41,919 nt of DNA, taken from NCBI GenBank assembly GCA_002428325.1, contig DIVR01000075.1:23845-65763 (forward strand), read 5' to 3'. Both the position numbers and the translations under genes were made by a program. A model generated the notes under the pieces. It was given only the letters and a program-made list of their open reading frames with translations, was not told the origin of the DNA and did no database searches. Positions 18,109 to 25,999 of the stretch are shown here, in pieces (the stretch's first letter is position 1; each line of letters starts with the position of its first letter). The stretch comes from a bacterium UBP4_UBA6127. Its GTDB lineage: Bacteria > UBP4 > UBA4092.

Positions 18109-18744
18109 ATGGTTGATTTTAATGAAATAGCCCAGGCTTTGATTGCCGGCAAATCCGCCCGGGTTAAAGAATTGACTGAACAAGCTTTGAGTGAAAACGC
18201 AAGTCCACGGGATTTGCTGGATAAAGCCTTTATTCCCGGGATGGCCGTCATAGGTGAACGGTTTAAAAAAGGGGAATGCTTTGTGCCTGAAGTATTGATT
18301 GCCGCCAAGGCGATGCATGCCGGTATGGGGCTGGTAAAACCCCTAATTGCCAAAGGAAATGAGGAATATTCAGGGAAAGTGGTTATCGGAACAGTTCGGG
18401 GCGATATGCATGATATTGGTAAAAATCTGGTTGCTATGATGTTGGAAGGCGCTGGATTCCAAGTCATTGATTTAGGGGTTGATGTCCCGGTCACAAAATT
18501 TGTGGAGACTATTCAGAATGACTCCCCCAATGTGGTAGCTCTTTCGGCCTTATTGACCACCACCATGCTTTCGATGAAAGATGTGATTGCCGGGATTGAA
18601 CAGGCAGGACTTCGGAATAAGGTGAAAATTATCATTGGCGGCGCCCCGGTAACCCAGAAATATGCCGAACAAATTGGGGCGGATGGCTACTCTTCCGATG
18701 CTCCCGGAGCAGTGGATATCGCCAAGACTCTTTTAGCAAACTAA
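18109..18744 (+). CDS. Corrinoid (B12)-binding protein of methyltransferase systems
   Basis: Carries a methyl group on a cobalamin cofactor between a substrate-specific methyltransferase and an acceptor methyltransferase. The N-terminal helical cap (about 1-88, GMAVIGERFKKGECFVPEVL) is followed by a Rossmann-like B12 domain. The cobalt-ligand motif DMHDIG is at 99-104 (H101); SALLTTTM and GGAPV follow. Length 211 residues, as for MtmC/MttC-type corrinoid proteins. No MttB/MtmB-type methyltransferase or reactivase gene is in the window, so the partner is unknown. GGAGG lies 10 bases before the ATG. It is followed, after 30 bases, by the FAH-family gene. Confidence 0.9.
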   Translation: MVDFNEIAQALIAGKSARVKELTEQALSENASPRDLLDKAFIPGMAVIGERFKKGECFVPEVLIAAKAMHAGMGLVKPLIAKGNEEYSGKVVIGTVRGDMHDIGKNLVAMMLEGAGFQVIDLGVDVPVTKFVETIQNDSPNVVALSALLTTTMLSMKDVIAGIEQAGLRNKVKIIIGGAPVTQKYAEQIGADGYSSDAPGAVDIAKTLLAN

Positions 18745-18774
18745 TCGTTTAATAAATCATAAGGAACATCTATT

Positions 18775-19671
18775 ATGAAGTTGGTAGCCTATCGAAAATC
18801 CCGTACTGAAAAAAGCATTGGAATCTGGATGGGAGAATATCTTATTGATCTTCCCCTGGCTTCAAAGCGATATAAGACCCTAGTGTTTCCTTTCGAAATG
18901 AAATCTTTATTAGAACTGGGGTCTAAGGGAATGCTGGCCGCCAGAGATATAGTAAAGCGGGTTGCTGCTGATTTAGAAAATGGAAAAACCCTTTCCTGCC
19001 TGATTTCCACTCAGAAGGTTAAGTTGACCTCTCCGATCGAGAAGCCCGAAAAAATTATCTGTATTGGACAGAATTATATTGACCATTGCCGGGAACAGGG
19101 CGTTGAACCTCCTTCCCGGCCGGTTATATTTGCCAAATTCTGGAACGCTTTGAATGGGCCTTTTGATCCGGTATTGATTCCTTCTGTATCCGACAAGATT
19201 GATTATGAATCAGAGTTGGCTTTTGTGATTGGAAAAAAAGGAAAAGGTATTTCTCAGGAGAAAGCCATGAGTTATGTGGCTGGATATATGGTTTTAAATG
19301 ATATTACAGCCCGGGATATCCAAAAATCTGATGGACAGTGGATTCGGGGGAAGACCTCTGATACATTTGCTCCCTGCGGGCCCTGGCTGACGACCCGGGA
19401 TGATATAAAAGACCCGCATAATCTCCCCATTAGACTGCGTCTTAATGGAAAGGTGATGCAGGAGTCCAATACTTCGAACCTGATATTCAAAATTCCTTAT
19501 TTAATTTGGTTTATATCTCAGAATATTACCTTACAACCGGGAGATATTATCAGTACCGGAACCCCTCCGGGAGTCGGTTTTGCCCGAAAACCTCCGGTTT
19601 TTCTTAAAAAAGGTGATAAAGTGGAGGCTGAAATTGATGGGCTGGGCACCCTGTGTAACATAATCCAATGA
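18775..19671 (+). CDS. Fumarylacetoacetate hydrolase (FAH) family protein
   Basis: The family hydrolyses or decarboxylates 2,4-dioxo or related keto acids using a divalent metal. Metal ligands appear as E145 and E147 in DYESELAFVIG and D176 in LNDITARD. The N-terminal domain (1-90) differs from the catalytic part, which starts with EKIICIGQNY. The C-terminal DIISTGTPPGVGFARKPP loop is typical of the 2-hydroxyhepta-2,4-diene-1,7-dioate isomerase/FAHD class. Length 298. The substrate cannot be read from sequence; in sugar catabolism FAH members open 2,4-diketo-3-deoxy sugar acids. Its TGA overlaps the next ATG (ATGA), so it is coupled to the glycosidase-like gene. Confidence 0.9.
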   Translation: MKLVAYRKSRTEKSIGIWMGEYLIDLPLASKRYKTLVFPFEMKSLLELGSKGMLAARDIVKRVAADLENGKTLSCLISTQKVKLTSPIEKPEKIICIGQNYIDHCREQGVEPPSRPVIFAKFWNALNGPFDPVLIPSVSDKIDYESELAFVIGKKGKGISQEKAMSYVAGYMVLNDITARDIQKSDGQWIRGKTSDTFAPCGPWLTTRDDIKDPHNLPIRLRLNGKVMQESNTSNLIFKIPYLIWFISQNITLQPGDIISTGTPPGVGFARKPPVFLKKGDKVEAEIDGLGTLCNIIQ

Positions 19672-21176
19672 GCCTTGGAGCCCGGCGGGATTTCTGCCCA
19701 ATGAGATGCTCTTCATTAAGCCATGTAACCGTTATTTTATTTGTTTTATTTCTAATTTCTTTTTTATCAACAGGAGTACATGCCATGAACACGCCCTTAA
19801 TCCTTTCTGATTGGAAAATTGACAGCTTGAACTCATTTGAATGGACCCGGTTATTTTCCCATCCCCTAAATTTGGATGTCAGTGGCTATGAAGGGGTCAG
19901 TTTTGAAGTCAGAGGGACCCTTGGAGAGGGGAGTATCTATTTTGTCGATTTTGATAAAGATGATTGGGCCCATTCTTTTTCCATCTCTGAGGAATGGACT
20001 CAAGTTCGTATCCCTTTTAGTGAATTTAAAGCCTGTCAGGCTCATTCTGAACCCCATTTTGATATCTCTGATTTGAAGACAGTCCGTTTTGATAATTATG
20101 ATTTATCAGCCGGTTCGGTGGATATTCGGGACTTTGCCTTCTATGGTTCAAAAGGGGTCTATGGTCCCACTGTTTGTGTGGACCCGGTGTTTGATTTTTA
20201 TAGACCGCATTCCTGGTCTCATTGGGCTAAAGTCATTAAAAATTATGGATTTACTGCCATAGACCTGGTGATTGTGTGGGAAAAGCCTGATACCCGGCAA
20301 CAGGCAGAGATTGTCAGTGCTTTCCATAAAGAAGGAATTGCCTGCCGGCTTCGCCTTTACCCCACCACCGATGGTGAAGCTTATGAAGTTCATCCTGAGT
20401 GGCGTCAAATTCTCCTGAATGGAAAAAGCCGATATGATTGGCGTCTATATCTGTGCCCCAATGACCCTGGGTTTTCTAAATTCATGCAAGATAAAATCAG
20501 CATGATTTGTTCGGAAGTTGAATATGATGGTATCCAACTGGCTGAACCCTGGTTTGAAGTCTGGGGTGGAGCTTATCCCTCTAACCCTGTGAAAGGGGCC
20601 TATGCCTGCCTTTGTGAGGATTGCCGTAACGCTTTTAAAACGCAGGAAAATGTTGATCCCTTAGATTTATTTAAAGAAGAGAATCCTTTATATTTCGAAA
20701 ACCCTGAAAATAAAGCTATCTATGAAAAATGGATCCAATTCAGGGTCGATACGATTAATAATTTTTCCAACCAGTGTTATGAAGCGGCTCGAAATGCCAG
20801 GCCAGAGATTCATATTGTCCATATGTATCTTTCAGACTGTTCTGTTGATTTGGATAAAGGCAGGGAATATCAAGCCATGGATCTGGATGCCATTATCAGG
20901 GATATCCCCTCCGAAATGATTACTATCGAGGATTCCTGGCAAGAATGGACTCAACCTGATTTGAAACCTGATTTTGTCCTCGATTATGGAAAACATTATT
21001 CCCAGCGAATTAAAAATATCCGTTCCGGTATTCAAATCCAAAGCCATTTGGATATTGGTTCAAGGAAAGATACTAAACGAAATTATGCTTTTATGAGAGC
21101 CTTTTCTACTTATAGCCACCGGGCTGGATTTGAATCCCCCAGCTATTACGAGTTCTCTATTCAAAAATTCGATTAA
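19668..21176 (+). CDS. Secreted putative glycoside hydrolase with N-terminal carbohydrate-binding-like domain
   Basis: Two-domain protein of 502 residues with a signal peptide: a hydrophobic core at about 20-33, then STGVHA, a good signal peptidase site before M40. Residues about 45-160 read as a CBM11/CIA30-type beta-sandwich (SDWKIDSL, GVSFEVRGTL, WTQVRIPFSEF, VDIRDFAFYG). From about 165 the pattern is a TIM barrel of glycosyl-hydrolase-like type, with WAKVIKNYGFTAIDLVIVWE, a YDGIQLAEPWFE strand that may carry catalytic acids, and a CLCEDC segment. The start overlaps the FAH stop as ATGA. Another ATG at 19785 has a strong AGGAG site but would drop the signal peptide. Substrate unknown. Confidence 0.75.
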   Translation: MSLGARRDFCPMRCSSLSHVTVILFVLFLISFLSTGVHAMNTPLILSDWKIDSLNSFEWTRLFSHPLNLDVSGYEGVSFEVRGTLGEGSIYFVDFDKDDWAHSFSISEEWTQVRIPFSEFKACQAHSEPHFDISDLKTVRFDNYDLSAGSVDIRDFAFYGSKGVYGPTVCVDPVFDFYRPHSWSHWAKVIKNYGFTAIDLVIVWEKPDTRQQAEIVSAFHKEGIACRLRLYPTTDGEAYEVHPEWRQILLNGKSRYDWRLYLCPNDPGFSKFMQDKISMICSEVEYDGIQLAEPWFEVWGGAYPSNPVKGAYACLCEDCRNAFKTQENVDPLDLFKEENPLYFENPENKAIYEKWIQFRVDTINNFSNQCYEAARNARPEIHIVHMYLSDCSVDLDKGREYQAMDLDAIIRDIPSEMITIEDSWQEWTQPDLKPDFVLDYGKHYSQRIKNIRSGIQIQSHLDIGSRKDTKRNYAFMRAFSTYSHRAGFESPSYYEFSIQKFD

Positions 21177-21184
21177 TTCAGTCC

Positions 21185-21215
21185 TTCAGGGATGCCTCTT
21201 TGAGGTATCCCTGAA
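21185..21215 (+). terminator. Strong stem-loop after the glycosidase-like gene
   Basis: TTCAGGGATGCCTC (21185-21198) and GAGGTATCCCTGAA (21202-21215) form a 14-bp stem, with one G-T wobble and a TTT loop, nine bases after the stop codon. No T-run follows, so it may be a 3' stabiliser or a factor-dependent end rather than a classical terminator. Confidence 0.5.
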
Positions 21216-21242
21216 CCAATAGATATTCGCTGCTTGTCTTGA

Positions 21243-21268
21243 TGAAACATTTCTTTTACTTGGTTTCA
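21243..21268 (+). promoter_or_regulatory. Candidate LacI-family operator upstream of the DUF4434 operon
   Basis: TGAAACATTTCT (21243-21254) matches ten of twelve bases of the LacI-type palindrome TGAAACGTTTCA. A second half-site GTTTCA lies at 21263-21268. The block is 30-50 bases upstream of the candidate -35 at 21298, and a LacI regulator is encoded in the same locus. No footprint or comparative data are available. Confidence 0.4.
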
Positions 21269-21297
21269 TTGGGTTTTCCCTGACTGGAAAATATTTC

Positions 21298-21325
21298 TTG
21301 ACACCCCCACCCCTCTTATTTTAAT
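21298..21325 (+). promoter_or_regulatory. Sigma-70-like promoter of the DUF4434/ABC locus
   Basis: TTGACA (21298-21303), a 16-base spacer, then TTTAAT (21320-21325), six and five matches to consensus. Transcription would start near 21332. That excludes the open ATG at 21330 and supports the ATG at 21366, which has GGGAGGAG upstream. Confidence 0.6.
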
Positions 21326-21365
21326 TTAGATGCACACGATTACATCCTTTCGGGAGGAGAAGCCC

Positions 21366-22856
21366 ATGAAGAAGGAAAAAAGAGTAAATAATAAATCCCC
21401 AATTCTTTTCTTAATAATGGTTTTAATGTTCTGGATGATGTTGTGTTCTACCAGTAAGGCTGTGCGAGGGTTAGATGGAGCTTTCCTGGCAATTAGCAAC
21501 AGCAACGCCAATTGGTCCCAGGCGCATTGGGAGACAGAGTTGGAAGCAATGCGTACAATAGGGATGAATACCATCATCATCAGCAATTCGGTCAATACCA
21601 CCTATTCCTATTATTCCGGCTGCAGCCTTTCGGGTGCATCTACCGTAGGTGATTGTGTGGATAAAATCATGAATATTGCCCAGGCGCATAATATGAAAGT
21701 CATTATTGGGCTGTATTCCGATAATTATTGGTGGTCGATATCGAGAGATTCTGCTTTTCTAACTTCGATTTATGCCCAGGATACCCAGGTCATCAATGAC
21801 CTCTGGTCCAAATATAGTTCCAATTCAGCTTTATTAGGCTGGTATATCGTTCAAGAAACAGATAATGGTACCGATGAGGGTACCCGGCAGGCTGTGGCAA
21901 AATACCTGTTAAAGCCAATCAGTGATTATGCCAAAGCAAAATCCCCGGCCTTGCATATAGGGATTGCCCCGTATATATATCCTTCTTATGCCACTCCAGT
22001 ACAGTTTGGTGATATTTGGATTAAGAACCTTAATGAAGCTCCCAATCTGGATTTGTTGATTCCCCAGGATGGAGTAGGTGCTTTTGCGAATACTTTCTCC
22101 CAGGTATCGTCGTATTTCCGGGAATTAAAAAGAGCTTGCGACAGTACCGGTAGGATTCTTTGGTCTGATTTGGAAATATTTGATAATACGACTACCTGGG
22201 GGCCAACCCCTATCAGCAGGGTAACGACCCAGATACTTTATGAGGCTCCTTATGTGGCTGGTTTTACCTGCTGGGAGTATTTGTATTATATAAGCCCATA
22301 TCGGGGAGGAAACGAAGAAAACCTGTATATTGATTATCTTCGGTATCTTTTTGGCAATGAATCAACCTATCAAAATGTGGCTCGGGGAAAGAGTTATACC
22401 GTCAGTCCCGCCCAGCACAATAACTATCAGGATGATGGGATCAAACTGACGGATGGCAGCAGCGGTTTTTCTTATGCCAATGATGTCGGCTGGTATAACC
22501 CTGGTTCCAATCCCACCATTATTGTGGATTTAGGAACAGTCAAAAATGGGCTTTATGAAGTAAAAAGCTATCACATGCATGCCGATGGCGCCTGGGTGGA
22601 TTTGCCTCTCCGTTGCGATATCTATTCTTCAACTAATGGCTCAACCTATACCTTTATTGGCAGTTCTTATGCTGTTGATACACTGGATAATGATTCGGAC
22701 CTTTTCCGCTGGAAGGGAACACCATTTTCCGCCCGGTATGTGAAGATGATTCTGATTCCTTCCTCAACCCGGTTTGTGTTTATCAGTGAAATTGCTGTCA
22801 GCCAGATTTATCAACCACCCAGCTCTATCCAAAACTGGGAATTCCTGGCTGATTAA
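21366..22856 (+). CDS. Exported DUF4434-like TIM-barrel protein with F5/8 type C domain
   Basis: First of three tandem paralogues and the only one with an N-terminal export segment (hydrophobic core 12-28) and a C-terminal discoidin (F5/8 C) domain at about 334-490. The barrel (about 36-330) shares with its neighbours GWYIVQETDN (158-167, E164), PQDGVG (233-238) and WSDLEIF (266-272, E270). E164 and E270 are the obvious catalytic acid candidates for a retaining glycosidase-like reaction. DUF4434 proteins are found in polysaccharide-utilisation loci, but I know of no settled substrate. The discoidin part probably anchors the enzyme to a glycan. The start is the ATG at 21366 with GGGAGGAG, giving 496 residues. 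Confidence 0.8.
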   Translation: MKKEKRVNNKSPILFLIMVLMFWMMLCSTSKAVRGLDGAFLAISNSNANWSQAHWETELEAMRTIGMNTIIISNSVNTTYSYYSGCSLSGASTVGDCVDKIMNIAQAHNMKVIIGLYSDNYWWSISRDSAFLTSIYAQDTQVINDLWSKYSSNSALLGWYIVQETDNGTDEGTRQAVAKYLLKPISDYAKAKSPALHIGIAPYIYPSYATPVQFGDIWIKNLNEAPNLDLLIPQDGVGAFANTFSQVSSYFRELKRACDSTGRILWSDLEIFDNTTTWGPTPISRVTTQILYEAPYVAGFTCWEYLYYISPYRGGNEENLYIDYLRYLFGNESTYQNVARGKSYTVSPAQHNNYQDDGIKLTDGSSGFSYANDVGWYNPGSNPTIIVDLGTVKNGLYEVKSYHMHADGAWVDLPLRCDIYSSTNGSTYTFIGSSYAVDTLDNDSDLFRWKGTPFSARYVKMILIPSSTRFVFISEIAVSQIYQPPSSIQNWEFLAD

Positions 22857-22887
22857 AACAATATCTCCAGATAAGAGAGGATAATCC

Positions 22888-23844
22888 ATGGAAGGGAAAA
22901 CAAAGAAAATAGCAGGCACTTTTTTGCAATTGGATGAAGTCAATCTGCAGTATCCAAAGACGAAATGGGAAGAAGAATTCAAGATTATGAAGGATATGGG
23001 AATGGATACAGTGGCCATTCAATATTGGGGTACGTCTGAAAAAGTAGATTATCCCTCTAATATTTTCCCCCGAGGTGAACATTGCCATGTAGCAGACTGG
23101 ATGTTTGAACTGGCTGAACAATATGGGATTAACCTTTATGTCGGCATCCTCCTGATTGATGGTTGGTGGACCGCCTCCAAGGATCCTTCTTATTTTGATA
23201 AAGCCTTGCCTTTTCAGATCAAAGTGATTGATGAACTTCAATCAATTTATGGAAAAAATCCATCCTTTTATGGCTGGTATATAACAGAAGAATTGGATGA
23301 TTTGAACTGGAAAACCCCTGAATCCCAGGCTCATGTGATTGCCTTTTTTAAGAAGCTGGTGGCTCACTGTAAAGAGGTATCCAATAATAAGCCTGTGCTG
23401 ACCGCTCCATTTATCGGTTGGAATACAGGCAACAATCTTCATATGACAGAAGAAGCCTTTGAGCAGTTATGGACTGACTTTTATCGAGAGACTGATATTG
23501 ATATAATCTCCTTGCAGGATGCCAGTATCCGGGCGGATTATCATCCTGAAGTACTGCCACCTTATTTCCGGGCTTTACAAAATGCGGCTCAGAAAACCGG
23601 TAAAAGAGCTTGGAGTGATTTGGAAACCTTCCATCAGATTCAAGGGTGGCCATTTGATGCCCAGCCTTTTAAAGCGGTTCCAGCCCAATTTGAAAGGGTT
23701 TTAAAACAGATGGAAATTGAATCCCCATTTGTAGAGAAGATTATTACCTTTGAATTCCATCATTATATGTGTCCCCTCAAGGGGGAAGAGCCTGCCAGAC
23801 TCTATAAAGAATATAGGGATTGGTTGAGTCATTATTCAGGCTAG
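22888..23844 (+). CDS. Cytosolic DUF4434-like TIM-barrel protein (paralogue 2)
   Basis: A 318-residue single-domain relative of the preceding protein, without signal or discoidin domain. Conserved segments are FLQLDEVN at 12-19, LLIDGWW at 88-94, GWYITEELDD at 129-138 (E134/E135), SLQDASI and WSDLETF at 242-248 (E246), and FEFHHYMCPL near the C-terminus, which corresponds to WEYLYYISPY in paralogue 1. The same two glutamate sites are kept, so an active enzyme is likely. A GAGAGGA site precedes the ATG. With paralogue 3 it probably cleaves imported oligosaccharide in the cytosol. Confidence 0.78.
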   Translation: MEGKTKKIAGTFLQLDEVNLQYPKTKWEEEFKIMKDMGMDTVAIQYWGTSEKVDYPSNIFPRGEHCHVADWMFELAEQYGINLYVGILLIDGWWTASKDPSYFDKALPFQIKVIDELQSIYGKNPSFYGWYITEELDDLNWKTPESQAHVIAFFKKLVAHCKEVSNNKPVLTAPFIGWNTGNNLHMTEEAFEQLWTDFYRETDIDIISLQDASIRADYHPEVLPPYFRALQNAAQKTGKRAWSDLETFHQIQGWPFDAQPFKAVPAQFERVLKQMEIESPFVEKIITFEFHHYMCPLKGEEPARLYKEYRDWLSHYSG

Positions 23845-23845
23845 T

Positions 23846-23862
23846 TGTTTCAGGCTGAAACA
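23846..23862. promoter_or_regulatory. 17-bp palindrome between DUF4434 paralogues 2 and 3
   Basis: TGTTTCAG-G-CTGAAACA is perfectly symmetric with 8-base arms, two bases after the paralogue 2 stop. A one-base centre suits a protein-binding operator better than an RNA hairpin. TGAAACAGTA recurs at 24899, just before the LacI gene. It may be a LacI-regulator site. Confidence 0.45.
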
Positions 23863-23908
23863 GTATTATCCATTACTATATTATTTAAGGAGAGAATCAA
23901 GAACTTAT

Positions 23909-24865
23909 ATGAAAATTGAAGGCAGTTTCTATCAGCCCTTTGAACGAGTTAATAAAACCTCTACCCAATTGGATTGGGACAGAGACCATTGGAAACAGGA
24001 ACTAAACTGGATGAAGGAAGTGGGAATGGACCTGATCATTATCCAGTTTTGTGTGTATGAAGGAAGAGCTTATTATCCCACCACTCTCTATCCTCAGGCA
24101 GGCCTCAATGACCAGGTGGAAAATATCCTTTCAGAAGCTGAGAAAATCGGGATGAAAGTGATGGTCGGATTAACCCTTGATAACCAATGGTGGAAAGGGA
24201 TTAACAGTGAGGAGTATATTCAGCAAGAATTGGCGATGAATAAAAAACTGGCAAAAGACCTCTGGGATAAATATGGGCATTACAAGAGTTTCTGGGGATG
24301 GTATATTCCCCATGAAATTGATGATTGGGGCGCTGAACCTGAGAATGTCCGACAGTTAATCAGTAAGCTCCTGGGTGAACTCAGTGCCAGTTTGAAAGAA
24401 CTGACACCGCGAAAACCTGTAGGAATCGCTCCTTATTATTCCATGAGAATGACTCCTGAGGCCTATGAAAACTGGTGGATTAAGACGCTCCAATCCTCAG
24501 GTATTGATATTGTGATGCTTCAGGATGGGGTGGGTTGCCATCGGCCTGATATGGAGAAAGAGATTACTCCTTATTTTCAGGCATTGGCCTCCGCCTGTCG
24601 AAAAACCAATGTGCATTTCTGGACCGATTTGGAGATTTTCAACCAGATTCATTGCCATCCTGTGGATGACTGGCCGGTGGAAAAATGGGACGCCATTCCG
24701 GCTGATATGGGACGCATAGCCCGCCAGATTGAATTGCAGGAACCCTGGGTGGAGAAAATCGTTATTTTTGAATTTACCCATTATATGAGCCCCCAAATGG
24801 GGGAAAATGAAAAGACTCTTTATAAGGATTATAAAAATTACCTGATAAATAAAGGCGAATTATAG
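23909..24865 (+). CDS. Cytosolic DUF4434-like TIM-barrel protein (paralogue 3)
   Basis: A 318-residue single-domain paralogue with no signal peptide. Shared motifs are SFYQPFERVN at the N-terminus, LTLDNQWW at 88-95, GWYIPHEIDD at 130-139 (E136), LQDGVG at 204-209, WTDLEIF at 238-244 (E242) and FEFTHYMSPQMG near the end. Closely equal in length to paralogue 2, so a local duplication with divergence is likely. AAGGAGAG lies about 14 bases before the ATG. It is followed by the LacI gene on the same strand. Confidence 0.78.
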   Translation: MKIEGSFYQPFERVNKTSTQLDWDRDHWKQELNWMKEVGMDLIIIQFCVYEGRAYYPTTLYPQAGLNDQVENILSEAEKIGMKVMVGLTLDNQWWKGINSEEYIQQELAMNKKLAKDLWDKYGHYKSFWGWYIPHEIDDWGAEPENVRQLISKLLGELSASLKELTPRKPVGIAPYYSMRMTPEAYENWWIKTLQSSGIDIVMLQDGVGCHRPDMEKEITPYFQALASACRKTNVHFWTDLEIFNQIHCHPVDDWPVEKWDAIPADMGRIARQIELQEPWVEKIVIFEFTHYMSPQMGENEKTLYKDYKNYLINKGEL

Positions 24866-24931
24866 AAAAGCATGTAAAATAAATGGAAGTTTTATTGTGA
24901 AACAGTAAAGGCAGTGAAAGGATAAAATGTA

Positions 24932-25990
24932 ATGCCTGGTAAAAGAATGTATTCCAAAAGAGTCACTGTGCGAGATATTGCCAATAAATTAGGCCTGTCT
25001 CATCCCACTGTATCCAGGGCATTAAATGACCATCCCAGAATCAGTGATGAAACCAAAAAGCGGGTGCGGGAGATGGCCCGGAAAATGAATTATCGGCCGA
25101 ATATTATGGCGCGGGGATTATGCAGCCAGCGTACCAGTCTGATTGGATTGGTGATTCGTGATATTCGTTCTTCCTTCCATGCGGAGATTATCGCCGGTGT
25201 CCAGGATATCCTGGACCAGCATGGGTACAGTATTATTCTCTGCAGCTCATCATTGGATACTGACCATGAACGAAAACATCTCCAGATTGTGGTGGATAAG
25301 CAGGTGGAAGGCATTATCTATGCCCCTGTCTATGGTGACCAGTCGAATGCGGATTTGATCAATAGTTTCCATGCCGAGGGGATTCCCATTGTTTTGATCA
25401 GTTTTTCCAAGCTGAAAGTCAAAATGCCCTGTATCAAAGTGAATAATAATATGGGAGGATATTTAGCTACTCGGCATTTGATTGACCTGGGCCATCAAAG
25501 AATTTGTTATGTGACCTATTCCATTGATGAGGCCTTGCATAAAGAGCCGGGCTTGGATGAAAATGCCGACCGGTTCAGAGGATATCAGCGGGCTATGGAA
25601 GAAGCCGGGCTGGAAAAATACATCAGCCTGGTACAGGAAAATACCTTTGGCAAAGACCGTGATGTCGCTCTTCGTATTAAATCCCATGAGATTAATCCAA
25701 CAGCTGCTTTTATTTTTTCGGATGAAATATCCGTGGGAGTAATGAAATCTGCTTCAGCCCATTGCATTAAAATACCCCGGGATTTATCGATCGTAGGATT
25801 TGATGACCTTTCCTATGCCTCAATGGTCTATCCTTCTCTGACGACCATTGCCCAGCCAAAATATGAAATTGGAGTCTATGCTGCTCAACGTATCATTGCC
25901 TTGATTGAGGGAAAAGAAGCCTTGGAAGAGCTGGTTTTGGAACCCGAATTGGTAATACGCCATTCCACTGCTCCTTTGAAAGTGAGATAA
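24932..25990 (+). CDS. LacI-family transcriptional regulator
   Basis: Sugar-responsive DNA-binding repressor, 352 residues. The N-terminal helix-turn-helix VTVRDIANKLGLSHPTVSRAL (residues 11-31) is followed by the hinge helix (NYRPNIMARGLCS), then the two-lobe periplasmic-binding-like effector domain (LIGLVIRDIRSSFHAEIIAGV, VEGIIYAPVY, and the LSIVGFDDLSYASMVYPSLTTI signature). It is encoded between the DUF4434 genes and the kinase/transporter genes and probably controls this locus, sensing the imported sugar. The start at 24932 has AAAGGA 10 bases upstream; an ATG at codon 6 is also possible. Confidence 0.93.
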   Translation: MPGKRMYSKRVTVRDIANKLGLSHPTVSRALNDHPRISDETKKRVREMARKMNYRPNIMARGLCSQRTSLIGLVIRDIRSSFHAEIIAGVQDILDQHGYSIILCSSSLDTDHERKHLQIVVDKQVEGIIYAPVYGDQSNADLINSFHAEGIPIVLISFSKLKVKMPCIKVNNNMGGYLATRHLIDLGHQRICYVTYSIDEALHKEPGLDENADRFRGYQRAMEEAGLEKYISLVQENTFGKDRDVALRIKSHEINPTAAFIFSDEISVGVMKSASAHCIKIPRDLSIVGFDDLSYASMVYPSLTTIAQPKYEIGVYAAQRIIALIEGKEALEELVLEPELVIRHSTAPLKVR

Positions 25991-25999
25991 TTTTGCACC

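Noticed and set aside
21330..21365. Upstream ATG for the exported DUF4434-like protein
   Set aside because: Lies at or before the predicted transcription start, lacks a ribosome site, and the ATG at 21366 has GGGAGGAG and starts the signal sequence.
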